The notes under the pieces were generated by a model, which was not told the DNA's origin, made no database searches, and worked only from the letters and a program-made list of their open reading frames with translations. This document shows positions 23,464 to 34,400 of a stretch of DNA of 64,000 nt, piece after piece; position 1 is the first letter of the stretch; each line of letters starts with the position of its first letter. The stretch comes from Desarmillaria ectypa (Eukaryota > Basidiomycota > Agaricomycetes > Agaricales > Physalacriaceae), in assembly GCA_030407005.1 (NCBI GenBank), contig JAUDYN010000013.1, positions 372,001 to 436,000 on the forward strand, written 5' to 3'. Position numbers and translations under genes: made by a program.

Positions 23464-24277
23464 AAGACTCAAGGTGTGTCCTCAGTTTCCACAGGTCGGA
23501 CTAATTATTATGAAAATAGAAAAATATCTACGAAAACAAATATATCTATGACTTCACCGAAGCCGAAGACCAAGAAAGAATCAGCAAGGACAAACAGGTA
23601 CATCATACTCCTAGAAGATGCTGACACTAGTATCTGTAGTGACAAATCCCGAGCCTCCGATGAACTGGAGCGGGACTTGCCAAGTGGTGTTGGTGCCGCA
23701 ACAAAGTCCAACAAGCAGTGCTCACCGGATATGCCGCTGAGTGCACAGCGACGAGCAGGGACCAGTAGGCGGGACTCCTTTGGGACTCCCAGAAGTCTGA
23801 CCATCCCAGTACCTGCCTCGAGCGGCGGGGCAAGCTCACCAGTTCCGCCAGGGTCGGCGGAGGACCAGGACAGTGCCTCTAACCAAGGCCAGGACCGATG
23901 ACCCGGACAAACTGGTCCAGGGAGTGGAAAACTTGACGAAGCTGAGTACCAAACTGGGCCGGCAAGTCAAAGGGTCGACAACCATGCAAAGGTCGCCTTA
24001 GGCACTAGCTGGGAGTCAATGACCAAGGGGATTCAAACTCCATCGCGAGTGGTGCCAGCCAAGGAAAAGGGACAGGATCCCGCTAGCACCCAGGCAGTAA
24101 AAAGGGGGCATTTCAGCAGAACTACCATCATTGAAGTACCTGACGAAGAAGACAATACGGCTTTTAGGATGTGGCAAGTCAGCCAATCCAAAGCCAGTAC
24201 CCCGATATCCAGAACACTGGAAACACAGAACCTTGACCTTCTGAATGTACGGGGAAGCGTCAAACCCGACACCCATC

Positions 24278-24291
24278 TTAACAAGGGGGTA
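24278..24291 (+). promoter_or_regulatory. Candidate central polypurine tract, element I
   Basis: TTAACAAGGGGGTA is identical over 14 bases to the 3' polypurine tract at 28299-28312. It lies about 47% along the element once the LTR-B insertions are removed. The same position in elements II and III carries the tract with one difference. Confidence 0.5.
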
Positions 24292-27200
24292 TCAACTGCT
24301 TCCGAATGCATGGGGAAGCAGAACAAGTCTTCTGAATGCACGGGGAAGCAGAACGAGTTCCAATGGCTCAAGCCATTTGGAATTGACTGGATGATGCGCG
24401 CAATACACGACTCCAAGGACTTGGCAAATGCCAAAGTGATTCTCTCCATTTGGGTACATCCCAAACAACTTGGAGAAATCGATGATGAGCTCATTCGAAG
24501 CTTACAGATGGGAGAGAGCCTTGCCCAGGAACAGCTCTACAAATTACACGAACCCATTCGTTATATTCGTGGTACTGAGAGTTCTGGACAGGACTTCTTG
24601 GTCGACATCAAACTTTCCCCATGTACCGGGAAAAAGATATTGACAACCTGAGCGTTGTTGGATAGTGGCTGCATGGGCAGCTCTATCAATCGAACTTACA
24701 TCCAGCAACACCAGCTGGACACCAGGAAGGCCGCAGCCCCTATACCGGTCTATAATGCCGACGGAATGCACAATAAGGCAGGGGATGTCACCGAGTTCGT
24801 AGAACTCTGGATGACCATTGGAGGACATAGTGAGCGCATCAACCTCACTGTCACAGACCTCAGTTCCAAGACTGTGTACTTGGGCCATGACTGGCTTAAA
24901 TGCCACAACCCTTTCATCAACTGGAAGGCGGGGACCTTGACATTCGGACGATGTCATTGCGTCCAGAACTACTTCACCTTGCCCAACACAGATGAAGAAG
25001 ACAGATGGGACGAAGAGCTCGAGGAAGGAGAGAGTATTCTTGCCATTAATATGCAAGAAGAAATCATACTTCATGCCGTCCATCATGCGAACGAGTTGGC
25101 TGCAGCAGCCAATGCCGAAAAACTGAAACAAACATTTGAGGAGCTCATGCCTCCTCAGTATCAAAGCTTTAGAGATTTATTCTCTAAAGAAAGCTTTGAC
25201 GAATTACCAGAAAGAAGACCCTGGGACCACACAATCGAGTTGGTCCCCAACGCGAAATCCACCTTAGATTGCAAGGTGTACCCACTCAATCACAATGAGC
25301 AGGAACAATTGGACAAGTTCTTGGATGAGAACTTAGACTCAGGGCGAATTCACCCCTCGAAATCTCCCTTCACCTCTCCCTTCTTCTTCGTAAAGAAAAA
25401 GGATGGCTCCCTACGACTGGTTCAAGATTACTGGAAGTTGAATGAAATGACGATCAAGAATCATTATCCCCTCCTGCTCATTTCTGAGCTAATCGACAAA
25501 TTACGAGGGGCCAAGTACTTCTCCAAGCTGGACGTGCAATGGGGATACAACAACATCTGCATCTGAGACAGAGATGAAGAAAAAGCCGCGTTCAGAACTA
25601 ACCGAGGACTCTTCGAGCCCACGGTAATGTTCTTTGGGCTTACGAATTCACCAGCCACATTCCAGTGGATGATGAACGATATATTCAAGGATTTGATCGC
25701 TGGAGGAAAAGTCACCATTTACCTCGACGACATACTTATATTCACGAAATCCTTGTCAGAACACCGGAACATAGTACGACAGGTACTTCAGCGACTTCGA
25801 GAGAACAAACTGTTCCTCAAAGCAGAGAAATGCGAGTTCGAGGTACTTAAAACAGAATACCTTGGGGTAATCATCAGCGAAGACGCCATTTGCATGGACC
25901 CAGTCAAGATAGCGGGAATAGCAGAATGGCCTACCCCGACAAAGAAAAAGGAGCTGCAGTCGTTCTTAGGATTCACGAACTTCTACTGGAAGTTCATCAA
26001 GGACTACTCCAAGATAGTGCGTCCCCTTACCCAGTTAACCAGAAAGGTAGACTGGACGTGGGGATCAGAACAAGAACAAGCATTTAATCAACTCAAGAAG
26101 CTGATGACGACAAACGTAGTTCTTACGATACCTTCGGACGATGGGAAGTTCCGAGTAGAAGCCGATGTGAGCGACGGAGCCATTGGCACCGTCCTAAGCC
26201 AAGAAAAGGAAGGCAAATGGAGGCCAGTCGCCTTCATGTCAAAAGCACTCACTGCCACTGAATGCAATTATGAGATCTACAACAAGGAATTGCTCGCTAT
26301 CATGCTGGCATTAGAAGAATGGCGCCATTATCTCATGGGCGCCAAAGAAACCATTGAGATCTGGACTGACCACCAGAATCTCCAGTACTTCCAGAAACCC
26401 CAGAAGTTGAATCGCCGACAAGCTCGGTGGGTCACTGAACTAGTGGAGTACCACTTTATCCTTCAACATAAAGCTGGAACTGCTAATCAAAAGGCCAATC
26501 TTCTCAGCAGAAGAGATGATCACGATCAGGGAAAAGAAGACAACAAAGATGTTGTCATTCTATCCCCGGAACACTTCCGTGCCTTGGTGTTACCAACCAC
26601 GGAAGAAAGGATCACACGTATAAGAGATGCAACAAAGCAGAAGGAGCAGTGGGACCAGGGAATTGAGAAGTCCCTCAACCACGAAAGAGGAATCATGCAG
26701 GAAGATGAGATCCTGTGGTACGACGGATGAGTCTATATTCCCAATGACTCGATACTACGTGGCGAGATCATCGCCCAATTCCATGATCACATCACCGCTG
26801 GACACCCAGGAATCGCCAAAACCAAGGAACTCATACTTCGTGAGTATTGGTGGCCGAAGATGAAGAAGGATGTCGAGTCATACATCAAAGGATGTGAGAC
26901 TTGTCAAAGAATGAAGAGCGATATGCAGGCCAAGGCTGCACCTCTCCATCCCAATGCAATACCCGATGCACCCTGGACACATATCTCGGTTGATATGGTC
27001 ACTGGACTCCCCGAGTCAGATGGATTTGACATGCTACTAGTCATTGTAGACTGCTTCTCCAAGAACATCCTCCTGATTCCATGCAATGAGGAGTTATCCG
27101 CTGAAGGATGGGCACTGATACTTCGCAATCACGTATACACAAAGCATGGAATGCCGCAAGTGGTCATCTCAGACAGAGGGCCTCAATTCGTTTCAGCATT

Positions 27201-28298
27201 CATGAAGGAACTATACAGGATGCTGAATATCACCCAGAATGCGTCAACAGCATATCACCCACAGACAGACGGACAGACAGAGTGAGTAAACCAGGAGGTA
27301 GAGAAGTACCTCCGCATCTTCGTCAATCACTGACAGACCGACTGGGTAGCATGGCTACCACTCGCTGAATTCTCCCACAACAACTGAGTCCACTCGGCCA
27401 TGGGCAAAAGTCCTTTCATGGTCCTATATGGATGAAATCCCTGACTCATACCCGAGTCAATACAGAAAACCAGCTTTGCAAATCCTGCAGCTGTAGACTT
27501 CACAGAAACTATGGCCAAAGTCCATAAAGAGGTTCATGAAGCATTGGAAAAGGCCACGGCGCAAATGAAGGCGCAATATGACAAAAGAAAGCAGACTTCA
27601 AGGGAATATCGAATTGGGGATAAGATATGGCTGGACACCGCCAACCTTCACCTTCCTCGACCAAAGAAAAAGCTTGACGACAAATGAACGGGACTGTTCG
27701 AGATCATCAAAAAGTCAGGAGCGGCAGCCTACAAGCTGAAGCTACCGCCCCATTGGAAGATCCACCCCCGGTTCAATGAGAAGCTGCTGACTCCATACGT
27801 CGCACCCTCATTTGCGAACCAAGAACAACCACCGCCTCCTCCTCCAGACCTTGTCGATGGTCAAGAAGAGTATGAAATCGAAGAAGTCTTGGATTCGCAC
27901 ACCAGAAAGGTACGATCCAAACGAGGACAACCATCTAGGGAAGTCATGGACTACCTAGTCAAATGGAAGGGATGGACTCGTGAGCACAACTCATGGGTTC
28001 GAGAGAACAAGATGACGAATGCCTTGGAAGCGATCCAAGAGTATCAGGCTAGCGTAAACCACACTGTATACACTCCAAAAATCGCAACCAGGAAAATAGT
28101 GGTCAAAATACTGGACCACGAATACTCGGAACACGGCAACGTAGCCTACCTCACCAAAAGAAAAGATGGACGCGTCAAGTGGATTATCAATCCAGATGAA
28201 GAAATATGGAAAAACTTGATTGATCAGTACTGGATCAGTCAAATCGCAACACAGTTTGACACCCCTTTGGAAGAACCTTAGCAGTCGGGATGACTGCT

Positions 28299-28313
28299 TT
28301 AACAAGGGGGTAA
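28299..28313 (+). promoter_or_regulatory. 3' polypurine tract, element I
   Basis: TTAACAAGGGGGTAA abuts the 3' LTR and would prime plus-strand synthesis. Confidence 0.9.
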
Positions 28314-28736
28314 TGTTACAATTTTTCCGTTATCTTATCTTATCTGAGTCATATCCATGACTCATCCATCTAATCTAGCCCAGAAACCGACTCATATCCA
28401 GCTATTCACCGGCTACCACCCTCGTTCTCACCATCTGTCACCCCAGACACTTTCTATTGGTTCTATGATCCTCCCGGATCGTCCAACTTCAACACCGTTT
28501 GTGCATGGACTGTAGCGTTTCATCTAATTATAACGCCGTAGAAATACTATATAAACAGAGTAAACTAGACAGTTGTACTCTATCTCTTGTTTAAATTACA
28601 ACCATATACTTCTTGTCTACACAAGACCAAAGGCTCCTTAGCTTCTATCTCTCTATTGGGTGATCGTTCGAATGCATAATGGCCCAGAGGGATCAGCTGA
28701 CTGCCCCAAGTCACGTGTCCAAGTCGGTGCATAACA
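28314..28736 (+). repeat. 3' LTR of element I
   Basis: 423 bp, TGTTACAATTTTTCC to GCATAACA, the same length as the 5' LTR. Also holds the TATATAAA and TATCTCTTGTTTAA signals. Confidence 0.95.
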
Positions 28737-28741
28737 ACAAT
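28737..28741. repeat. Target-site duplication of element I, right copy (ACAAT)
   Basis: Matches 17327-17331 exactly. The element II LTR resumes at once. Confidence 0.95.
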
Positions 28742-29017
28742 AGCCTCACTGTACTCATGCACCAAGCATGCCATCTTCTTTGTTCTCACATGGATATCTC
28801 ATGGTTATAGTGGTATATTTAGATCTTCATTCTGATATATAAGTTGAGTAGTTTATGCTGTATACTCTCTATCTTTCAACTAAAGTTAATCTTCATACCA
28901 CATATCCTCTACACCAGACCTGAAGACCATAGCCATAACCTTAGGGTGATTGTCTGAATGTGAGACAGCCCTTAGGATTACATGTGTCTGCAGGTCATGT
29001 GGACCATGAGTCTAACA
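28742..29017 (+). repeat. Element II 5' LTR, right part
   Basis: Continues the LTR interrupted at 17331 and ends GAGTCTAACA. It contains the TATA box (TATATAAG, 28836-28843) and, 35 nt below it, ATCTTTCAACTAA (28871-28883), the predicted transcript start. Confidence 0.9.
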
Positions 29018-29018
29018 A

Positions 29019-29031
29019 TTAGTTGAAAGAT
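29019..29031 (+). promoter_or_regulatory. Primer-binding site (self-priming), element II
   Basis: TTAGTTGAAAGAT, one base after the LTR, pairs 13/13 with 28871-28883. The sequence is unrelated to the element I site except at its edges, yet the pairing is perfect. Confidence 0.85.
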
Positions 29032-29074
29032 TCACCTCTACCTCTTTATCACCAGCTGCAAAGAGACCAACCAT

Positions 29075-29750
29075 ATGACTAATAAACTTTGACAACAATG
29101 AACTATCACTCTCAGCACTGCCATCAGTGGTGCTTTCTTGCTTGTATTTTTTACCACACTCATATTTTTATTGTGGAGAGGAAGAAATCTGAAGATACCT
29201 ATGCTGACAAATGATACTATGACCACAAAGACCCCCACTGTTTCCTCTCCACTATGTTCTTCCTCAGAGACTAGCCTCTGCAAGAGTGGATCCCACAAGT
29301 TTAACATCCTCTCAGAAGAAAGGCCTCCCCCACCACTGCATCACATTCATCCTTCAGTCCTCTGATAAGTTCCCAACATGCCAGGAGACTAATCAACATG
29401 CCTAGCACAGGCTGGAATGACTCTCCACTGCAGAGGAATATGCATGGGACCTATGGGTTAGGTTCCAAACACCCAGTGAGTCACCTCCCCCATACATGCC
29501 CACCCATCCAGCAAGTGCATGGGTATGACACTCAAATGATGCTGGGATGAGTATACCCTATCCCAATCACTCATATTGCCCCTGGGCCACCAGCCAAGAA
29601 TGTGAACCCTGGCTAATTGATGGAGAGGGAAGCAACTCCTCATCCTCCCTCTCCCTCCTTAAGCTCTCCAGTGACACCCTGACCCTGGCCCCTCTCCAAA
29701 GTGCAGATGACCCTCTCAATGCTAACTAAGCCTTTCTCAGTCCATTCCAA
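29075..29750 (+). pseudogene. gag: Element II gag, N-terminal part
   Basis: The ATG at 29075 opens MTNKL, then two TGA codons, then TITLSTAISGAFLLVFF followed by TTLIFLLW and the basic RGR. This hydrophobic segment aligns residue by residue with the start of elements I and III, which supports the reading frame. The rest is Ser/Thr/Pro-rich and broken. It stops at a site that in element I reads TTCCGGACC (about 20137), where LTR-B copy 6 begins. Confidence 0.8.
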
Positions 29751-31082
29751 TGATACACTATCTATGTGTTCACACCTAGATTTTGCAATTTTGTAACAAT
29801 ACTATTGCACATCTATCCTATACTAGTGATACATAGAGGACTATAGCTGAGGCTTCCAGCTGATAGTTAAAAGTAGTAAGCAACTGGTAGAGCCAGGACT
29901 TAGATGCAACACCATTAGTGGGTTAAATCTACCAGCTGGCCAGACTAGTAACTTGAATGCTAGCAGGACTCAGTGAAATACAGCCACTAGCAAACAAAGG
30001 ATGCCACTAGCAGACCAAAACCAGGAGCAGAGTACACAGATCTCATGAAGTTCTGTCACTAGCAAACCAGCCTGGGCATAAATGCTTCAGTCAAGATAAC
30101 TAGTCACATGGCAATCTTGAAATAGGACTTATAAATAAATTAGGAATGGATTAACCTTGAGCCCAGATCTGACTATTATGATATAGATCTCTTATGATCA
30201 ATACTAGTGTAGCTGGACTGCACCCTCAATCATGATTGGATAGCTGTTACAGGCACTAATATCCAGAGATTCATATAACTGCATCACTAGAGCATGTAGT
30301 TGGGTGAAGGGTGTGGACAGACTGACTGTGGAGTCTCTAGACTGATCATTTGAAAAGAAAACAGACTTGACCAACTATTGCATGATTATTCACCATTATT
30401 CATGACTAGCCAAGAAATTCTTACCAATATACCCTATACCTAGATGATATTTATAGTTTTTGTATCTTTCTCAGTAGTATATAAGTAGTGGGATGAGTGC
30501 TCATAAAAAGCAGGCAAGCTCTCACTGATAGTAACTGGTATCCCCAACTAAAGGCTTTTCTGTTTAATCTTGATGAAGTGATTAATAGTCACTAAGTCAC
30601 CCATAGTATTGCATTAAATTGAAGTCCCTTAGAGTCACTGTTGCATCCTGCAAAGGTCTAGAGTGTTTCAAAGTCAGTTCAAGCAAAGTTTTCAGAGTTA
30701 TAGTATTATTCTTAGGCCAAGAGTGCGACTGGTCAAGTGTTTATCACTTGTAGGAAGTAGTATAGGGCCAAGAGAGCCACTAGTTTGAAGCAGTTTCAGT
30801 CAGAACAAGTGCAGTAGCTCAAACCAAGTCACTCTTTACCCAATTGTGTCTTACCAACCCCACTAGTACAAGTAGTACTTTGTATAAACTCACTAGTAAT
30901 GAATAGACCATCTTTAAGACAACTGTACTTGATTATTGAAGTCTGCAGAGTGCTTCCATCATACTTGAAACCACCCAAATTCAATATTGGTGATGAAGTG
31001 TAGAGTAGTAAGAGGTTTAGTGTGATTGATGTTCATTGCCATTCCCTAATTCTTTTGTCACTTGCCATTACCAAGCACATCA
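29751..31082 (+). repeat. Solo LTR-B, copy 6
   Basis: 1332 bp, TGATACAC to AAGCACATCA, CpG-poor. Left flank CCAA (from CCGG by comparison with element I) and right flank CCAG. The two flanks correspond to gag positions almost 1.5 kb apart, after allowing for the LTR-B copy in element I, so the copy marks a gag deletion. Confidence 0.85.
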
Positions 31083-31412
31083 CCAGAATCCCTTGCAACA
31101 ATGTCAAGAAGGATGGATCATAACCCCAACAACACCCCAGCAGTAAACAAACTGCTGGGGCATCAAGTTTGATGGCTCTAAAGCCAACAGCAAACATAGG
31201 TCCAGGAAGGGATACAGCCATGGGAAGGTGGACAGGGATAGCTGATGAAGGTTGACTGACAAAAGGTGGAAGGTCAATACTTCTGGTGCAATGAGAAGGG
31301 CCACATGGCCAAGGACTGCCTGAAGAAGAAGGAGTATAGAGATGTTTGGTCTATGACAGTCATCAAAAAGAAGGACAAGAGTGACATGAAGATCAAGGAA
31401 GTAAAAGCATAG
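31083..31412 (+). pseudogene. gag: Element II gag, C-terminal remnant
   Basis: Reads the Gln-rich linker, then a degenerate zinc knuckle (YFWCNEKGHMAKDC, first Cys lost) and KIKEVKA before TAG at 31410. The frame is damaged. It corresponds to the last 110 codons of element I gag. Confidence 0.8.
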
Positions 31413-31444
31413 GTCACCAAGAGCTTGATTCCCCTTATGTGACC
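31412..31444 (+). promoter_or_regulatory. gag/pol junction stem-loop, element II
   Basis: GGTCAC, starting at the G of the gag TAG, pairs 6/6 with GTGACC at 31439-31444. The bases differ from elements I and III but the pairing is retained. Confidence 0.65.
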
Positions 31445-34400
31445 AAGGCCTCAATTGATGTGTCCCTGAGTTCTGCTGGCCAGTCTCATTCATCTGTAGG
31501 ACAATGTATATATATGTGCAATTCTAAATATGACTTTGTTTCTCCCACTCCCCTCAAGAACTCACTAAAAGAATCAAACTGATATCATGCACTAGCCAAG
31601 TGTGATGACATGATAATTTATACTGAATTCTGCCCCTCTGATGAAGCACAGAATATGCCAGGTGGTGCTGGCACTGCAATATGAGCTGCGCTCAGGACAG
31701 AGACAAGTAGATGGGACACTCTTAGGCCTCTGAAGTCAAATGTCTCAGCACCCCCAGAGAGGTTAAGTCTTGCTTCACCAGGGTCAGTGGAGGATATTTC
31801 AAGCACCAACTAAGGCCAAAGCATGCCAGGACCAATTGACAATGCTTCAAGAGTGACCATTTTCTGAGTTAGCAACCTTGGGAGGAGTGGGTCATATGAC
31901 CTGCAGGAAAAGGGGAGGTCCAAACCATTGGTGCCAATAACCCAGGATGTCTCTGCTATCCCTGATTGACTCTTTGACATAAGGAATAGTGCCTACAAGA
32001 AATACAACCCAATTCCCCATATCCCTCCATTGAACACTAACATCCCATCAGATAACAAGAAAGCCAAAGAACAGGCAGGATCTGCTAGTGCCCAGATGGT
32101 AAAAAGGGGCATAGGATTATCATTGTTGAGATACCTGATGAAGAAGATGACACAGCTTTCCTCCATTGGAAGGCATCACAAACAGAAAAAGAACTGGCAG
32201 CACCCAAATCCAAGGTATCCCCTAACAAGAGGGTATCTGAACACATTTGGTATAAACTATTTGAAGTTGACTGGACACTATGTGCCATTCAAACCACTAA
32301 AATGACAGCTGCTGCCAAAGCCACTCTCTCCATGTGGGTACATCCCAAATGACTTGGCAAAATCACCAAGAAACTCATTAAAGACTTACAAAACAAAGGA
32401 AGCAAAGCACAGGAACACCTCTATGAACTTCAAGAACCCATCTGGTATATCTGAGGTACCAAGAGTTCCAAAAGAGACTTCATGGTCAATGTACAACTTG
32501 CCCCATGCACTGGAAGGAAGATCCTAACTACCAGAGCCCTACTTGATAGTGACTGCATGGGAAGTTCAATTAACCACACCTATGTCCATGCCCATGATCT
32601 TGACACCTGACAAGCCACTGCCCTGATTCCCATATACAATGTGGATGGAACCCATAACAAAGCCAGTGATATTACTGAATTTGTCAAACTCAAAATGACA
32701 ATTGGCAGACACACTGAATGAATTGACCTTGCCATCACAGATTTAGGCATCAAAACAATCTATTTGGGCCACAACTGGTTAAAGTGTCATAACCTGGCTA
32801 TGAACTGGAAGACAGGGAAGATGATCTTCAGCCATTGTCAATGTGTCAAAAATCCCCTTCCTCTTCCTGATGCAGATGATGAAGACAGATGGGATGAAGA
32901 ACTGGAAGACAGTGAGACCATTCTTGCCATCAACATGCTGGAGGAATTAGTCATTTGGGCAGTACATCATGCCAATGACTTAGCAGCAGCCACCCATGCT
33001 GAAAAACCTAGGAAGACCCTTGAGGAGCCTATACTCTCTCAATACCAAAGCTTTCAAGACCTGTTTTTGAAGGAAAGCTTTGATGAATTACTGGAATGAA
33101 AGCCTTAGGACCATGCCATAGAGCTAGTTTACAATGCAAGATCCACATTAGACTGCAAGATCCACATTAGACTGCAAGATCTACCCATTAAACCAGACTG
33201 AGCATGAACAACTTGATAAGTTCCTCAATGAGAATCTGAGCTTGGGACACATTCATTCCTCCAAATCCTCTTTTGCATCACTCTTTTTCTTTGTTAAAAA
33301 GAAAGATGAGTCTCTTCACCCCATACAGGACTATCAAAAACTAAATGAGATGATTATAGAGAATTAATATCCCCTTCCTTTAATTGCTGAGCTCATCAAC
33401 AAGCTATGAGGCACCAAATACTTCTCTAAACTAGATGTCTGATGGGGATATAACAATGTTCAAATCTGAGAGGGCAATGAAGAAAAAGCAGCATTCCACA
33501 CCAACCAGGGATTGTTCAAACCCATGGTCATGTTCTTTGGACTAACTAACTCTCCCACAACATTTTAATGGATGATGAACAATATATTCCAAGATCTCAT
33601 TGTGGGAGGGAAAGTCATCATTTATTTGGATGACATTCTCATTTTCACCAAAACTTTGAAAGAGCATCAACAGATCATCTGACAGATACTCCAATGACTA
33701 TGAGAGAATAAACTATTCCTCAAAGCTAAGAAGTGCAAATTTGAAGTATTGGAAACAGAATACTTGGGCATCATCATCAGTGAAGATGACATATGAATGG
33801 ACCTGATCAAGGTCACCAGAATAGCTGAATAGCTAACTCCTACTAAGAAGAAGGAATTGTAATCCTTCTTGGGATTCACTAACGTCTATCAAAAATTCAT
33901 ATGAGACTACTCCCAGATCATATGCTCATTGACACAGTTAACTGGAAATGCCAAATGGAAATGGGAGAAGGAACAGGAACAAGCCTTTCTCCAATTAAAA
34001 AAACAAATGATGACAAATATTATCTTACCTATTCTGTCAGATGATGGAAAATTCAGAATCAAGGTGGACACCAGTGACAGAGCAATTGGTATGGCACTTA
34101 GCCAAAACCACCTTGGCAAATTGAGACCTGTAGCATTCATGTCAAAAGCTCTAACTGTCACTGAATGCAATTACAAAATATATGACAAGGAGTTGCTGGC
34201 TATCATGCTAGCCCTGAAGCAATGGTGACATTATCTAATGGGTGCAAAGGAGGAAATCGAAATCTGGATGGACCACCAAAACCTCCAGTATTTCCAGAAG
34301 CCACAGAAGCTGAACCAGCAACAAGCTCAATGGGTGACAGAACTTGCCAAGTACCATTTCATCCTACAACACAAGTCTGGCACAGCCAACTGGAAGGCTG

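Larger units (their letters stand above)
23386..28281 (+). pseudogene. pol: Element I pol: protease, RT, RNase H, integrase, chromodomain
   Basis: One frame of 1632 codons without a length-changing indel, interrupted only by ten TGA codons (23899, 24649, 25564, 26728, 27283, 27331, 27385, 27433, 27439, 27685). Domains in order: N-terminal linker with TNRYIILL; protease with LLDSG at 24655 (DSG at 24661); reverse transcriptase with YLDD at 25720; RNase H from about 26150 with TDHQNLQYF; integrase with a HHCC finger (C-x2-C at 26893) and catalytic D 26992, D 27172, E 27280, the last two separated by 35 residues; GPY/F-like module near 27690; chromodomain at about 27868-28050 (LVKWKGW); second chromodomain-like module at 28093-28245. 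Several Arg codons are changed to Trp or stop, as in DYWKLNEM where DYRKLNEM is the family norm. It would copy and integrate the element if intact. Confidence 0.93.
17332..28736 (+). mobile_element. Element I: near-complete Ty3/gypsy chromovirus
   Basis: Two LTRs of exactly 423 bp, 5-bp TSD ACAAT, self-priming site, gag, -1 shifted pol (protease, reverse transcriptase, RNase H, integrase, chromodomain), polypurine tract. The total is 11405 bp, or about 8480 bp without the two LTR-B insertions. Inactivation is by TGA nonsense codons, one gag frameshift and the insertions. LTR length is close to that of known mushroom gypsy elements, but no family name is assigned. Confidence 0.95.

Noticed and set aside
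23432..23466. tRNA-like T-arm (GGTTCGATTCC box B)
   Set aside because: No D-arm, anticodon arm or box A is found upstream, and elements II and III change the box while keeping the enclosing stem. The junction stem-loop is the better explanation.
25890..26087. Small frames on either strand inside pol
   Set aside because: They are shadows of the pol frame in other phases.
23386..28281. Alternative genetic code with UGA as a sense codon
   Set aside because: TGA occurs at Arg positions together with other CpG-type changes (Arg to Trp, Arg to Cys), and older elements also carry TAG and TAA. Deamination explains the pattern.
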